DNA of 64,000 nucleotides, taken from positions 19,600,069 through 19,664,068 of the forward strand of contig OW203771.1 of NCBI GenBank assembly GCA_934045905.1. Direction: 5' to 3'. The translations under genes and the position numbers were made by a program. Shown here piece by piece: positions 1 to 9,271 of the stretch (within the stretch, counting starts at the first letter, position 1; each line of letters opens with the position of its first letter). A model generated the notes under the pieces. The model worked only from the letters and a program-made list of their open reading frames with translations, was not told where the DNA came from and made no database searches. Origin of the DNA: Leuctra nigra (lineage: Eukaryota > Arthropoda > Insecta > Plecoptera > Leuctridae).

Positions 1-305
1 GTGTACATTTTACCTCGGATCAAAGAATTTTGGAACGTTTACTAGGACATGATCTATCATCAAGTTCCAAAGTTTTATTTCCATGTTCCAGATCAAAATG
101 GGAGTTAAAAATTGGATTTGAGCTGTAAAAACTAAAAACCCATGTTTTATTTTTTAATTGTACAGTTAATAAATTATGAATTAAAACTATGTATTAATAA
201 CAAAAATATGTGTAGATACAAGTTTACGTCAATAATATGCAATTCAAAATCTAAAAGGGTCAGAATATAGGGCAGTATTGCTTGCGTCTGGGAGGTTGAC
301 GGGGA
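1..305. other. intronic sequence of the ZIP gene, no feature seen
   Basis: A+T-rich sequence upstream of the first repeated exon. It is inferred to be ZIP intron because the first exon seen encodes the loop after TM3, so exons for TM1-3 must lie upstream of the window. I see no coding signal or recognisable repeat in it. Confidence 0.5.
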
Positions 306-868
306 CCCGAACCCATGTTCTTAATGTTCAGATCCCGCACGAGGCTGGCCTGGTATCACTGGACGGTCAAGTGTCACGCTCTCACAGACATACGCGTCAC
401 GTGAGAGGCTCGCTGTTCCCCTGCGTCTGTGTCACGTCACAAACACAACCCGAACCCGTGTTCTTAATGTTCAGATCCCGCACGAGGCCGGCCTGGTCTC
501 ACTGGACGGTCACGTGTCACGCTCTCACAGACTGACGCGTCACGTGAGAGGCTCGCTGTTCCCCTGCATCTGTGTCACGTCACAAACACAACCCGAACCC
601 GTGTTCTTAATGTTCAGATCCCGCACGAGGCCGGCCTGGTCTCACTGGACGGTCACGTGTCACGCTCTCACAGACTGACGCGTCACGTGAGAGGCTCGCT
701 GTTCCCCTGCATCTGTGTCACGTCACAAACACAACCCGAACCCGTGTTCTTAATGTTCAGATCCCGCACGAGGCCGGCCTGGTCTCACTGGACGGTCACG
801 TGTCACGCTCTCACAGACTGACGCGTCACGTAAGAGGCTCGCTGTTCCCATGCATCTGTGTCACGTCA
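306..868 (+). repeat. 143-bp tandem repeat, four copies, spanning a splice acceptor and the 5' part of a ZIP exon
   Basis: The string ttcttaatgttcag occurs at 318, 461, 604 and 747, an exact 143-bp period. Each unit holds about 35 bases of intron end (to the AG) and the first 108 bases of the exon. Only the last copy continues into the rest of the exon and a consensus donor. Units contain CACGTG and CACGTGAGA/CACGTAAGA strings, the latter resembling splice donors. The unit length is not a multiple of three, so the copies cannot be read through as protein repeats. Confidence 0.9.
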
Positions 869-922
869 TCCGGCACTAGGATGCATCATCCAGACGGTCA
901 CAACCACAAGCCCGAGACGACG
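761..922 (+). CDS. ZIP zinc transporter (SLC39A1/2/3-like), first exon in window: cytoplasmic TM3-TM4 loop, His-rich
   Basis: This is the first visible exon of a ZIP-family zinc transporter, a membrane protein moving Zn2+ into the cytosol. After the acceptor ttaatgttcag it reads 54 codons in phase 0, ending HHPDGHNHKPETT before the donor GTGAGT. The histidine-rich stretch fits the variable metal-binding loop between TM3 and TM4. It joins in phase to the next exon, which begins VAEVAVPPPPPP. TM1-3 must be encoded upstream. The acceptor chosen is that of the last of four tandem copies; an acceptor at an earlier copy, or the internal tctcacag, would alter the start. The exon assignment rests on phase and the donor; the family is set by the exons at 2252-2434, 3321-3539 and 8108-8267. 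Confidence 0.6.
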
Positions 923-949
923 GTGAGTGAGACTTGTACAGTATAGCAC

Positions 950-1352
950 ACGGTATAGGCATAGGGGGGCGCTTGCTCTCCCTTTACGTATAGTTTCATT
1001 TTGTAAACATAAAAAAATCAAAAAGCTTATTTCAAAGTGTCAAAAAAAACAAAAAATTCCCTGTGAAGCAGGCTGGGGGCATGCTCTTCACCGCCCAAAG
1101 TGTCAAAGTTTAAAAAATATTAAATATTTCAACAAAAAACCCCCATAATGTTTCAAAAATTGATTTCAAATAGAACAAAAACCAAAAAACGCCCTGCGGG
1201 GCAGAGTAGAGGTCGCGCCCCTTGCCTTGCTCCTACCCCCTCCTGGCAGAAGCCCAGTCATGGACGGAAGTTTGATTCCGCCCATGATTCCTACGCCAAT
1301 TTTGCCTCAGGAATACTACCATTCCCCCCCCCCCCCCCCCTCTAGCGCCCCT
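950..1352 (+). mobile_element. non-autonomous repeat with G/C-homopolymer ends (same family as 10178-10560)
   Basis: It shares a series of blocks with 10178-10560: ttttgtaaaca, atttcaaagtgtc, the run ...gcaggctgggggcatg..., and caaaaaccaaaaaacgccctg. It ends in a run of C followed by tctagcgcccctgg. G-rich ends and a CAGGGGCG-like terminus suggest a hAT-type MITE, by analogy with 60521-60910 where the target duplication is clear, but I find no target duplication here. It lies in the ZIP intron. Confidence 0.5.
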
Positions 1353-1381
1353 GGCCTACTTGCCTTTAGCCACAACGCCCT

Positions 1382-1982
1382 CCTAATTAACAGGTCGCTG
1401 AAGAAGCTGCGACGCCGCCACCTTCAACCCCTAACTCCTGTCCACCACGACGCACACCACAACGCCCTCCTGGTCAACAGGTCGCTGAAGTAGCAGTGAC
1501 GCCGCCACCTCCGCCCCCAACTCCTGTCCACCACGACGCACACCACAACGCCCTCCTGGTTACAGGTTGCTGAAGTAGCTGTGCCGCCGCCACCTCCGCC
1601 TCCAACTCCTGTCCACCACGACGCACACCACAACGCCCTCCTGGTTACAGGTTGCTGAAGTAGCTGTGCCGCCGCCACCTCCGCCTCCAACTCCTGTCCA
1701 CCACGACGCACACCACAACGCCCTCCTGGTTACAGGTCGCTGAAGTAGCTGTGCCGCCGCCACCTCCGCCTCCAACTCCTGTCCACCACGACGCACACCA
1801 CAACGCCCTCCTGGTTACAGGTCGCTGAAGTAGCTGTGCCGCCGCCACCTCCGCCCCCAACTCCTGTCCACCACGACGCACACCACAACGCCCTCCTGAT
1901 TACAGGTCGCTGAAGTAGCAGTGATGCCGCCACCTCCGCCCCAACTCCTGTCCACCACGACGCACGCCACAACGCCCTCCTG
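1382..1982 (+). repeat. 85-bp tandem repeat, about seven copies plus a partial eighth, spanning the next ZIP splice acceptor
   Basis: The acceptor-plus-exon start (CAG|GTYGCTGAAG) recurs at 1394, 1481, 1566, 1651, 1736, 1821 and 1906, with periods of 87 then 85. Each unit is about 26 intron bases plus the first 59 bases of the ZIP exon at 2252-2434, encoding VAEVAVPPPPPP and TPVHHDA. The eighth copy is cut by the foldback at 1983-2192. Read in the exon frame, each copy runs ...HHNALLVTGR into a stop in the next copy. Confidence 0.9.
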
Positions 1983-2192
1983 GTAAGTCACAAATATTTT
2001 GAACAGAAACACTGGTATTGTCAAATATAAAATATAAATACAAATACAAATATAAATATTATTGTAAATTTTTGTATATTGTACAAAATATTGTATATTG
2101 TTTATTGTATATTGTATATTTTTGTAAATATAAATACAAATATTTTATATTTGACAATACCAGTGTTTCTGTTCAAAATATTTGTGACTTAC
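1983..2192. repeat. 210-bp foldback, 52-bp perfect inverted arms beginning GTAAGT
   Basis: Bases 1983-2034 and 2141-2192 are exact reverse complements and enclose an A/T-rich loop of tataaa/tgtata words. Both outer ends read GTAAGTCAC inward. It sits between the last partial 85-bp repeat and the polypyrimidine tract of the functional acceptor at 2251. I see no convincing target duplication. Transcribed, it would fold into a long hairpin. It could be a foldback MITE or the scar of an inverted duplication. Confidence 0.85.
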
Positions 2193-2251
2193 TAGTTGGT
2201 TCCTGGTATATTATCTTCTTCTTTCTTTTATTAACGCCCTCCTGGTTACAG

Positions 2252-2434
2252 GTTGCTGAAGTAGCTGTGCCGCCGCCACCTCCGCCTCCAACTCCTGTCC
2301 ACCACGACGCTCACTCTCTCGACTCCCACGACAACACGGAGTCGCCTGTCGCCGTCAACCCTCTGTCCGGACTCATCACCATCGTCGCGCTCTCCTTCCA
2401 CGACATCTTCGAGGGTCTGGCGATCGGGATTGAG
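2252..2434 (+). CDS. ZIP zinc transporter exon: loop end and TM4 with the HxxFEG metal-site motif
   Basis: The acceptor lies behind a good polypyrimidine tract (tcttcttctttctttta...ttacag). The exon runs 61 codons in phase 0 to donor G|GTACTG. It encodes a proline run, a histidine loop (TPVHHDAHSLDSHD), then the hydrophobic segment LSGLITIVALSFHDIFEG followed by LAIGIE. The H-D-I-F-E-G block is the TM4 signature of the ZIP II (SLC39A1/2/3) subfamily (HSVFEG in the human proteins), whose His and Glu belong to the transport site. This exon and the next two make the family assignment secure. Why this copy is real: it is the only one of the eight acceptor copies that continues into TM4. Confidence 0.88.
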
Positions 2435-2529
2435 GTACTGCAACATTCTACAAGTACAACGTCTAGTTACCAACAAAGTGTCATTCTCATAACGGAAATG
2501 TTGGCTAAAGGCCGGTTATGAAAATAAAC

Positions 2530-2733
2530 TGTACCTAGTTTATTTTAATTTTAATTGCAATGTAATTATGTGTAATGTGTAATTATGTACTACTTACTAG
2601 GTAGATAGATTTAGTTCGATGTAACCTTTCCACATTACTCCACTGAATGGTGTCAACCAGAGGAGTCCATTCACATGTATGTACCTCTTTCAATGTACTC
2701 ATTGAATATGGAAATAAAACTGAACTGAACTGA
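2530..2733 (+). repeat. probable 3' end of a retroposed element with a (TGAAC)n tail
   Basis: The segment ends ...ttgaatatggaaataaaac followed by tgaactgaactgaac, the arrangement of a SINE or LINE 3' end with a short simple-repeat tail. The string ctccactgaatgg inside it recurs at 30350. It abuts the first copy of the repeat at 2733, which has no AG acceptor. No coding sequence is recognisable. Confidence 0.4.
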
Positions 2734-3320
2734 ACAACGTCCACGACGTGCTGTTCCTCTACATGAGTATCGCCGCTCACAAGTACGCGATCGCCTCCTA
2801 CATGGCATGGTGTAATCACGACCCTCTGTACCTAGGACAACGTCCACGACGTGTTTTTCCTGTACATCGACATCGCCGCTCACAAGTACGCGATCGCCTC
2901 CTACATGGTATGGTGTAATCACGACCCTCTGTACCTAGGACAACGTCCACGATGTGCTGTTCCTGTCTCACAAGTACGCGATCGCCTCCTACATGGCATG
3001 GTGTAATCACGACCCCCTGTACCTAGGACAACGTCCACGACGTGCTGTTCCTGTACATCAACATCGCCGCTCACAAGTACGCGATCGCCTCCTACATGGT
3101 ATGGTGTAATCACGACCCTCTGTACCTAGGACAACGTCCACGATGTGCTGTTCCTGTCTCACAAGTACGCGATCGCCTCCTACATGGCATGGTGTAATCA
3201 CGACCCCCTGTACCTAGGACAACGTCCACGACGTGCTGTTCCTGTACATCAACATCGCCGCTCACAAGTACGCGATCGCCTCCTACATGGCATGGTGTAA
3301 TCACGACCCTTTGTATCTAG
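2733..3320 (+). repeat. alternating 103/88-bp tandem repeat, six copies upstream of the ZIP TM5 exon
   Basis: The string GACAACGTCCACGA follows a CTAG acceptor at 2836, 2939, 3027, 3130 and 3218, then at the true exon start 3321. An earlier copy at 2733 lacks the acceptor. Spacings run 103, 88, 103, 88, 103: the 88-bp units lack a 15-bp block of the exon (around tacatcaacatcgcc), so a two-unit 191-bp block was itself duplicated. Each full unit is 63 exon bases plus 40 bases that include atggcatggtgtaatcacgac. Confidence 0.92.
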
Positions 3321-3539
3321 GACAACGTCCACGACGTGCTGTTCCTGTACATCAACATCGCCGCTCACAAGTACGCGATCGCCTTCTGCATCGGCTTGGA
3401 CCTGGTGTTGTCACACACCCGTCTCATGGTCGTCGTCGTCTACATGGTGACGTACAGTATTGTGTCGCCGGTGGGGATCGCCGTCGGGATGTCGATAGTA
3501 GGCGACAACGAGGGACATCATATTGACGTCAATACGCCG
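3321..3539 (+). CDS. ZIP zinc transporter exon: TM5 with HK motif and TM6 start
   Basis: It follows acceptor ttgtatctag and runs 73 codons in phase 0 to donor CCG|GTGAGT. It reads DNVHDVLFLYINIAAHKYAI, then AFCIGLDLVLSHTR, a valine-rich membrane segment, TYSIVSPVGIAVGMSIVGD and NEGHHIDVNTP. The HK of AAHKYAIAFC corresponds to the conserved TM5 histidine region of ZIP proteins (LHKG in human ZIP1), and SPVGIAVG matches the (T/S)PLGIG block of the following helix. The upstream copies differ at the end of the shared segment (IASYM instead of IAFCIG), which marks 3321 as the functional acceptor. Confidence 0.88.
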
Positions 3540-3733
3540 GTGAGTACACGTTCGATAAGATAACGAAAAGTAATTCAAAAAATAATCACGTATATTTTCG
3601 AAACGTCATTTATAAAAATATGATTTCATTTTCGTTCCTATTTTGATGTCATCAAATACAAATTAATATTATCTATGGTTTTTTAGGTACTAGGTACCTA
3701 ATTAAGTACAAACTTGATTCATCATTTTGTTAC
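3540..3733. other. ZIP intron, no feature seen
   Basis: A+T-rich intronic sequence between the TM5 exon donor and a Helitron-like insertion. It contains the lineage-type word taggtacctaat but no coding signal. Confidence 0.5.
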
Positions 3734-4742
3734 ACTAGGAAAACGCTCAGTGTAACGCGTTGATGAGCGAGCACAGAACATGCAACATCCCCATAGTCAC
3801 GATGCACGACACGGCACAAGACGATTTTCTCTGCAATTTTTCAATCTCCATAATACTCTGGATGAATAACAGATCCATTGTGTCGTGAAGTCTTACCTCC
3901 ATACTTTCTCCAGAAATCTCTTGTGACATCCCATACTAAACTCGTAAAATTACAATAATACTTGACTGATTGGGCTTACAATATGTAAAATTGAATATTA
4001 AGTTGGTCTTGATCACCATGCAAAATTTGAACTTAATGTGAACATTTTGATTGTCGACCAATCAGAAGATATTATTGAAACTTAAACCAATTAGAGGATT
4101 TGGCCTTCGTACTGCATCCGATTTTATGCGCTAGCTCAAAAATGCTTTCATTTTACTGTACATTGTGGATAGCTTGGCTGCTCTACAGGCCTTGCCTTGA
4201 AGCAGAAGCTTAAAGAAGGCAGGGATGACAATTTAGTATACATTTTTCAAGATTATGGAATAAAATTACCGTAAAATGACAAAACTTTTGAAAATAACGA
4301 CAGATTAGACTGAAAATTGGCAAAAATACCTAAAATATTGGTACCAATGACCACGCGAAGTTTTAAGTTGATCGGTCAATCTGTTCTAGTTTAAATGTCA
4401 AAAATCACATGAAAAATGGTTGTTTTAAATTTGAACCAATAGGAGGATTTGGCTGAAACTTTTTATGATTGGGTACAATGTTGGTTGCAATGTTTTTGCT
4501 AAATTTCAAATTGATCGAAGCAACCAATCGAAAGATAATTTTTTTAAAATTTGAACCAATCAAGGGAGCCCGTTCAAAAACGATCCCAGGGACCGCATAG
4601 ATTACGTTAGTATGTGTGCAAAATTTCAGATCGATTGCTTGAGCGGTTTGACCTGGGCTGTGACCACAAAAAAAAAAAAAAAAAAAACGCACAGAGAAAG
4701 TGTCATAAGAGTACCGTGGTGACGCTCGCTACGCTCGCTCAA
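3734..4742 (-). mobile_element. Helitron-like non-autonomous element, family A
   Basis: On the minus strand the 3' end reads GAACGC-type stem, loop, GCGTT, then TTTTCCTAG followed by T: a short hairpin just before CTAG with insertion next to T, the Helitron pattern. The opposite end is a cgctcgctacgctcgctca block. Related ends occur at 12195, 14263, 17778, 18921, 38828, 39708, 44361 and 44981. Like Helentron/DINE-type elements, it has short subterminal inverted matches (GAGCGAGC) and an internal poly-A/T tract. No transposase or helicase is encoded. Confidence 0.6.
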
Positions 4743-4936
4743 TAAAAGATGTTGAAAAAAGAAAGATGGGTGGATATGAATTTGAATGTTCAAGTTTAGT
4801 GAGGGCTTATTTATTATAGGTAATAATGCGTAATGCGTAATTTTACATTTTCTGAATTTTAAGATCACATCTAAAATCTAATCTAATTAAAAAATATAAT
4901 CTAAATAAATCTATTGTGAGCGTGAGAAAAGAATAT

Positions 4937-5060
4937 CCATAGTAGGCCGAAAATGCCACTTAGATGCTTACAGTAAAACTGAGTTGCTCCAGCCTTTTTA
5001 TAATATGAAAGTGTGCGCGCCGTACGACTTGGCTGGCGTGGAGCGACCGCTCCACTAGAT
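4937..5060 (+). mobile_element. terminal fragment of mobile element family B
   Basis: It matches the last ~120 bases of the full element at 61493-63845: agtaggccgaaaatgcc, tacgacttggctgg and the terminal hairpin GTGGAGCG-AC-CGCTCCAC followed by TAGAT. The hairpin immediately before CTAG suggests a Helitron-like 3' terminus. Confidence 0.6.
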
Positions 5061-5773
5061 TGAGAAAATGTTCAATAATCAATTCAATAACCCAATAAAC
5101 AACTGTCATTTTTCCGGGAAAATGTCCTGCTATTCATTTACAACTGAATACCGTATTTGTTAAAGTTTTTAATTCTGTGTATTTTATTGCCTGTAGGGCA
5201 CAAAGCCAGTGCTTTTAACTGGCGGTTTTATGAATAATTAGCTAACAGAGCGACAGTAGCTCCCTCAAGCGTCCTCTATACGAAGTTAGTGAAGCATTGC
5301 GAATTACAAGTGATGGCAGAAGTGGGTCATGTAAAATATGTTTTAGTATTACGTAATATGTTAATTTTTACATTTTCATGTGATATAAAGCGTACACGAG
5401 GACTGGGATATTGTATTGAATTATGACCATGAAACGGTTAGCATGTTAAAGCGTTGCTGGAAGATTCAATGTCGGTTGACGTTAAAGCTCTCTCTGAAAC
5501 AGCGTTTGAGTTTCAATAGCATATGCCTTGTTGTATAAGTAGATCTTTTAATTAGACACTCCCAAAATAGGACAATTATATGATGTAACGTTGCTAATAG
5601 GTTAGATTATGAAACCATAAAACACTCAGAATACAACAATTAAGACACAAAAGAAGAACCTATTGGAAATCTAAACATTGTTACTGTAAAGTGGTGATAA
5701 AAATAAACGGGCTTAGTCAACACGATCATTTAAAACTCAAAAAATTATTTATTATAATATTTGTCTAGCTATG
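5061..5773. other. ZIP intron, no feature recognised
   Basis: A+T-rich sequence between two facing terminal fragments of family B. I see no coding pattern, no tandem repeat and no matching inverted ends of its own. Confidence 0.4.
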
Positions 5774-5920
5774 ATCTAGTGGGGCGGTCGCTCAACGCCA
5801 GGCAAGTCGTACGACGCGCACAAACACAAACCATTAAAATTCCATAATTTAATATAAAACAGATGAGGAGCTACAACCCACTTTTACGCTAGACATCTAA
5901 ATAGCATTTTCGTCTAACAG
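5774..5920 (-). mobile_element. diverged terminal fragment of mobile element family B
   Basis: Reverse-complement match to the family B terminus: atctagtggggcggtcgctc, gccaggcaagtcgtacg, then a remnant of cacttttactgtaagc and gcattttcg. The terminal hairpin has substitutions, so this copy is older than those at 7541 and 63845. Confidence 0.5.
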
Positions 5921-5969
5921 ATCTTCAATATTTGGATATTTTTAGACTTCGGTTTTGTATGAGTAATTA

Positions 5970-6110
5970 AGAGGGCTGAGTAATGAGCGTGGCCTTGAAG
6001 AGTTTTTTTAACGATTTTTATCAATATCTTTTACCAATGTTATTGTTAACAAAATAGGGTTTTGTACGAGTATTCAGAACAGTTCAATGAAAATAATTTC
6101 ATAGTTTGGA
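5970..6110 (+). repeat. left arm of an inverted repeat flanking the family B insertion
   Basis: The sequence from ggctgagtaatgagcgtgg through aagagttttttta, atcaatatcttttac, gttaacaaaatagg, ttcagaacagttcaatg and aaaataattt is matched in reverse complement at 7555-7697. The two arms enclose the 6200-7541 element, which appears to have been inserted into the loop of an older palindromic repeat. Confidence 0.7.
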
Positions 6111-6199
6111 ATAAGTTATTAGTTTTATTTTGTCCAACAGATGTTTAGTGCCATAATTTTACTAATTTTCGGGCACTACCTGTAGGACAAAGTAAATCT

Positions 6200-7541
6200 T
6201 ATCCCCATAAAAAAACACTCCGTGTAAAAATACCAGCCAAGTCTCTTCACCTATAAAAAAATAGAAGAAATCTAAAAATTCAGCACTGAAAAGTAGTGAT
6301 ATCAAAAAATGAGCCAAGTCAAAACTTAATTTTAAAAACCAAAATATACTTGGCGCATCGTGTATATAAATATATAAGCATTATGCCAAAACTCAAATGT
6401 ACCTAAATATATATATAATATACCTATAATGCCCTTAAAAACGATGCGCCAAGTATATTTTGTTTTTTAAAATTAAGTTTTAACTTGGCTCATTTTTTGA
6501 TATCACTACTTTTCAGTGCTGAATTTTTAGATTTCTTCTATTTTTTTATAGGTGAAGAGACTTGGCTGGTATTTTTACACGGAGTGTTTTTTTATGGGGA
6601 TATCACTTATTTTTTTAGTTTATTTACACAACTTGTAACACACATCGGAGCAACAATGACTAATTACTTTAAAAAAAATACGCCATTTCCGAATTGGTTA
6701 ACACGCAAAATTGTGTTTGGTGCTCAATATACCTAAGCTTAAAGTGATATTCCATGAAGAATTGCGAAAGCTTCGTTCCAATCAGTCCAGCCGTTTTCGA
6801 GATATGGTATCACTTCCGGTTTTCAAAATGGCGACTGAAATTACTGCCACCTAGAATTTATTTCTATAAATGTTATGTATCATTATAAGCCTTCTGAATA
6901 TGTAGTTTTTGTAGTAAGAGGTCATTAAAATCTAGTTCTTCATTTTCATGACGTCATTTCCGGTTTCGGTAATAGTACATCTCTACTTTAACTATTGATA
7001 TTCCATATAGATGACCGTCTGAATCATTTGGCGCTGGTTTAATTTCTAACGGTCTAGCCGTTTTCGAGATATGACGTCACTTCCGGTTTCAAAATGGCGG
7101 CTTCCTGTTGGTTTTATAAAAAGGCACCTCAGACGCCAAAAGTGCACATGTGGTAAAAATTTCAGATCGATCAGCTCAGCCGTTTAGGCTGTGGCGGTGA
7201 TTGCGGTGTTTCCTGATATCATCATCATCATCATCAGATCAAGATAGGTTTTAAAAAGGGTGTAATTTCACGTTTTTCACGGCCCTCTAGCTCGCAAACG
7301 GCATAACATATTGTTCCCTAATTTGGTATATGTAGTGGGGTGGGCCATAGCTCGAAATTAATATATATCGCAACAATGTGAGATATTCCAATTTTAAGAT
7401 CCAGTAGGCCGAAAATGCCATGTTGTTGCGTACAGTAAAAGTGGTTGGTCTGCTCCTCAGTTTATTATGCATTTACGGTATGTTGAGTGAGTGTGAGTGT
7501 ACGGTACGACTTGGCTGGGTGGAGCGACCGCTCCACTAGAT
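6200..7541 (+). mobile_element. mobile element family B copy with a ~400-bp palindrome at its left end
   Basis: The left end starts atccccataaaaaaacactc and forms a near-perfect inverted repeat: 6200-6385 pairs with 6440-6610, sharing accagccaagtctcttcacc, cagcactgaaaag and acttggcgcatcg. The right part has repeats of tgacgtcacttccggttt, aaaatggcggc and gccgtttaggctgtggcgg. It ends in the hairpin GTGGAGCG-AC-CGCTCCAC then TAGAT at 7541. No protein is encoded. It lies in the ZIP intron between the TM5 and TM6-8 exons. Confidence 0.7.
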
Positions 7542-7554
7542 AAACCAATACAAG

Positions 7555-7697
7555 CTATGGAATTATTTTCATTGAACTGTTCTGAATAGCTGTACAAAGC
7601 CTTATTTTGTTAACAATTACATGAGTAAAAGATATTGATAAAAATCGATTAAAAAACTCTTTAAGGTCAAACTCACAACCCAGCCATCTTAATGTTT
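7555..7697 (-). repeat. right arm of the inverted repeat paired with 5970-6110
   Basis: Reverse complement of 5970-6110 with scattered mismatches (attattttcattgaactgtt, ctgaatagctgtacaaagcc, gttaacaattac, agatattgataaaaatcg). It stops at the start of the tandem repeat of the next ZIP exon. Confidence 0.7.
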
Positions 7698-8107
7698 GCT
7701 ATGTGTTCCACCAGGTGACTGTTGTGCTGCTGGGCCTGGCTGGAGGTACGCTGATCTACGTGGTGTGTTTCGAGGTCCTGCAACGAGAGGGCAGTGACAC
7801 GCACGTCAAGGGCATCCTGAATGTGTTTGCTATGTGTTCCACCAGGTGACTGTTGTGCTGCTGGGCCTGGCTGGAGGTACGCTGATCTACGTGGTGTGTT
7901 TCGAGGTCCTGCAACGAGAGGGCAGTGACACGCACGTCAAGGGCATCCTGAATGTGTTTGCTATGTGTTCCACCAGGTGACTGTTGTGCTGCTGGGCCTG
8001 GCTGGAGGTACGCTGATCTACGTGGTGTGTTTCGAGGTCCTGCAACGAGAGGGCAGTGACACGCACGTCAAGGGCATCCTGAATGTGTTTGCTATGTGTT
8101 CCACCAG
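7697..8107 (+). repeat. 131-bp tandem repeat, three nearly identical copies upstream of the TM7-8 ZIP exon
   Basis: The boundary ccaccag|gtgactgttg occurs at 7715, 7846, 7977 and 8108, an exact 131-bp period. Each unit is 18 intron bases plus the first 113 exon bases. The copies are almost identical; the true exon has cactcacgtc where the upstream copies have cacgcacgtc. Read in frame from an upstream acceptor, the protein becomes ...GILNVFAMCSTR and stops at the next AGGTGA. Confidence 0.95.
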
Positions 8108-8267
8108 GTGACTGTTGTGCTGCTGGGCCTGGCTGGAGGTACGCTGATCTACGTGGTGTGTTTCGAGGTCCTGCAACGAGAGGGCAGTGACACTCACGTC
8201 AAGGGCATCCTGAATGTGTTCTTCGTCCTTGTCGGATTCGGCGTCACGCTCATGTTCAAGATCTTCC
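8108..8267 (+). CDS. ZIP zinc transporter exon: TM7-TM8
   Basis: It follows acceptor tgtgttccaccag and ends in phase 1 at ATCTTCC|GTGAGT. It reads VTVVLLGLAGGTLIYVVCFE, VLQREGSDTHVKGILNVFFV and LVGFGVTLMFKIF. GLAGGTLIYVVCFEVLQRE corresponds to the ZIP signature EGMAAGTFLYITFLEILPQE of SLC39A1, and the following hydrophobic run is the last helix. Joined to the exon at 10029 it gives KIFLGHTHAHHD. This copy is the functional one because it alone continues through the helix to a donor. Confidence 0.9.
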
Positions 8268-9271
8268 GTGAGTGTTCCTTATTTCGCAGAGTTTCCTATC
8301 TTCCTCAGACCCCTGGTATCCTGTTGGATACTCAAAAAGTGACCGACTTCGGTATTTATTTGCTGAGCCACCGAAGTCGTAGGGACTTGCAGTTCAGTAT
8401 TTTTAGATGTAGCATAGATTGAAGCACCCAACACAATTTTTTTGAAGATTGTATGTTATTAGTCGACGCTGTGCCAATCATCTGAATATTAGCTTCCCCC
8501 CAAAAAATGGCCGCCATTGCAAAACCCATTTTACAGTAATTTAATAAAAATGTAATTATTCGTTGTGGAATATAAAAAATAAATGTTTTATTGCTTCAAT
8601 GCCATGACAAAACAGCATAGATTATATTTTAAAATATGTTATTAAAAATTTTATACCGTAACAATGAGTTTTTAATTAGTCAATAAAAATAAAAAAATAA
8701 TGAAAACATAAAAAAACATTGAAAACATTTATTGAGATTTTTTTTAGATTTTTTTCAAATTTTTTAAGTGATTTTCTCTTAGGAAAATAATTTCACCAAC
8801 ATACGGGCAAAAAAAATGTCTGGGTCTGAGGAGGCTATAACAGACATTTCAAAAGTGAGAAATAATTCTCAGCCGTATGACTGGTGATTCAGAAGCGGAC
8901 AAAAGTGTTTTCGTGGCTGTTGGTTCTGAATTATCTATCAATGTTTGTTAAAAATTAGAAATAAATTTCCAAATTTCATTCTGTATTTAAATTCAAATAT
9001 GCACTCCTACATCTTATTCGAAATATTATTTCTTTACATTGGAAGCAGAATGGTAAGTCTATTCCTTCTATTGTGAGTTGCACACTTTTGGAATCAGGAA
9101 TACAGGAATTCCAGGAATCAGGAATTGTTTTCCTCAATTGTTTTCACTCAAATCGCATAAAACGTAGGTACCTACTAAAAGAAGTGATGATGCAAAAAAA
9201 ACAGGGCTGTGCGCCCCGGACCTGCCTGCATGTCATCTTCCTCCCTTCAGTCCCACAAAATTAGTTGTAAT
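8268..9271. other. ZIP intron, no gene
   Basis: Contains a segment from about 8500 to 8780 very rich in A and T and a short inverted match of cctcagaccc (8310 and 8825), not enough to call an element. No coding signal. Confidence 0.4.

Noticed and set aside
1424..2024. Overlapping minus-strand frames rich in VVCVVVDRSW repeats
   Set aside because: They are the antisense of the 85-bp ZIP exon-start repeat; the plus strand has the splice sites and the ZIP protein.
2583..3304. Minus-strand frames with CHVGGDRVLV repeats
   Set aside because: Antisense of the 103/88-bp repeat of the ZIP TM5 exon.
8293..8850. Possible inverted-repeat element with cctcagaccc near both ends
   Set aside because: Only ten bases match in inverse orientation; no target duplication or longer homology.
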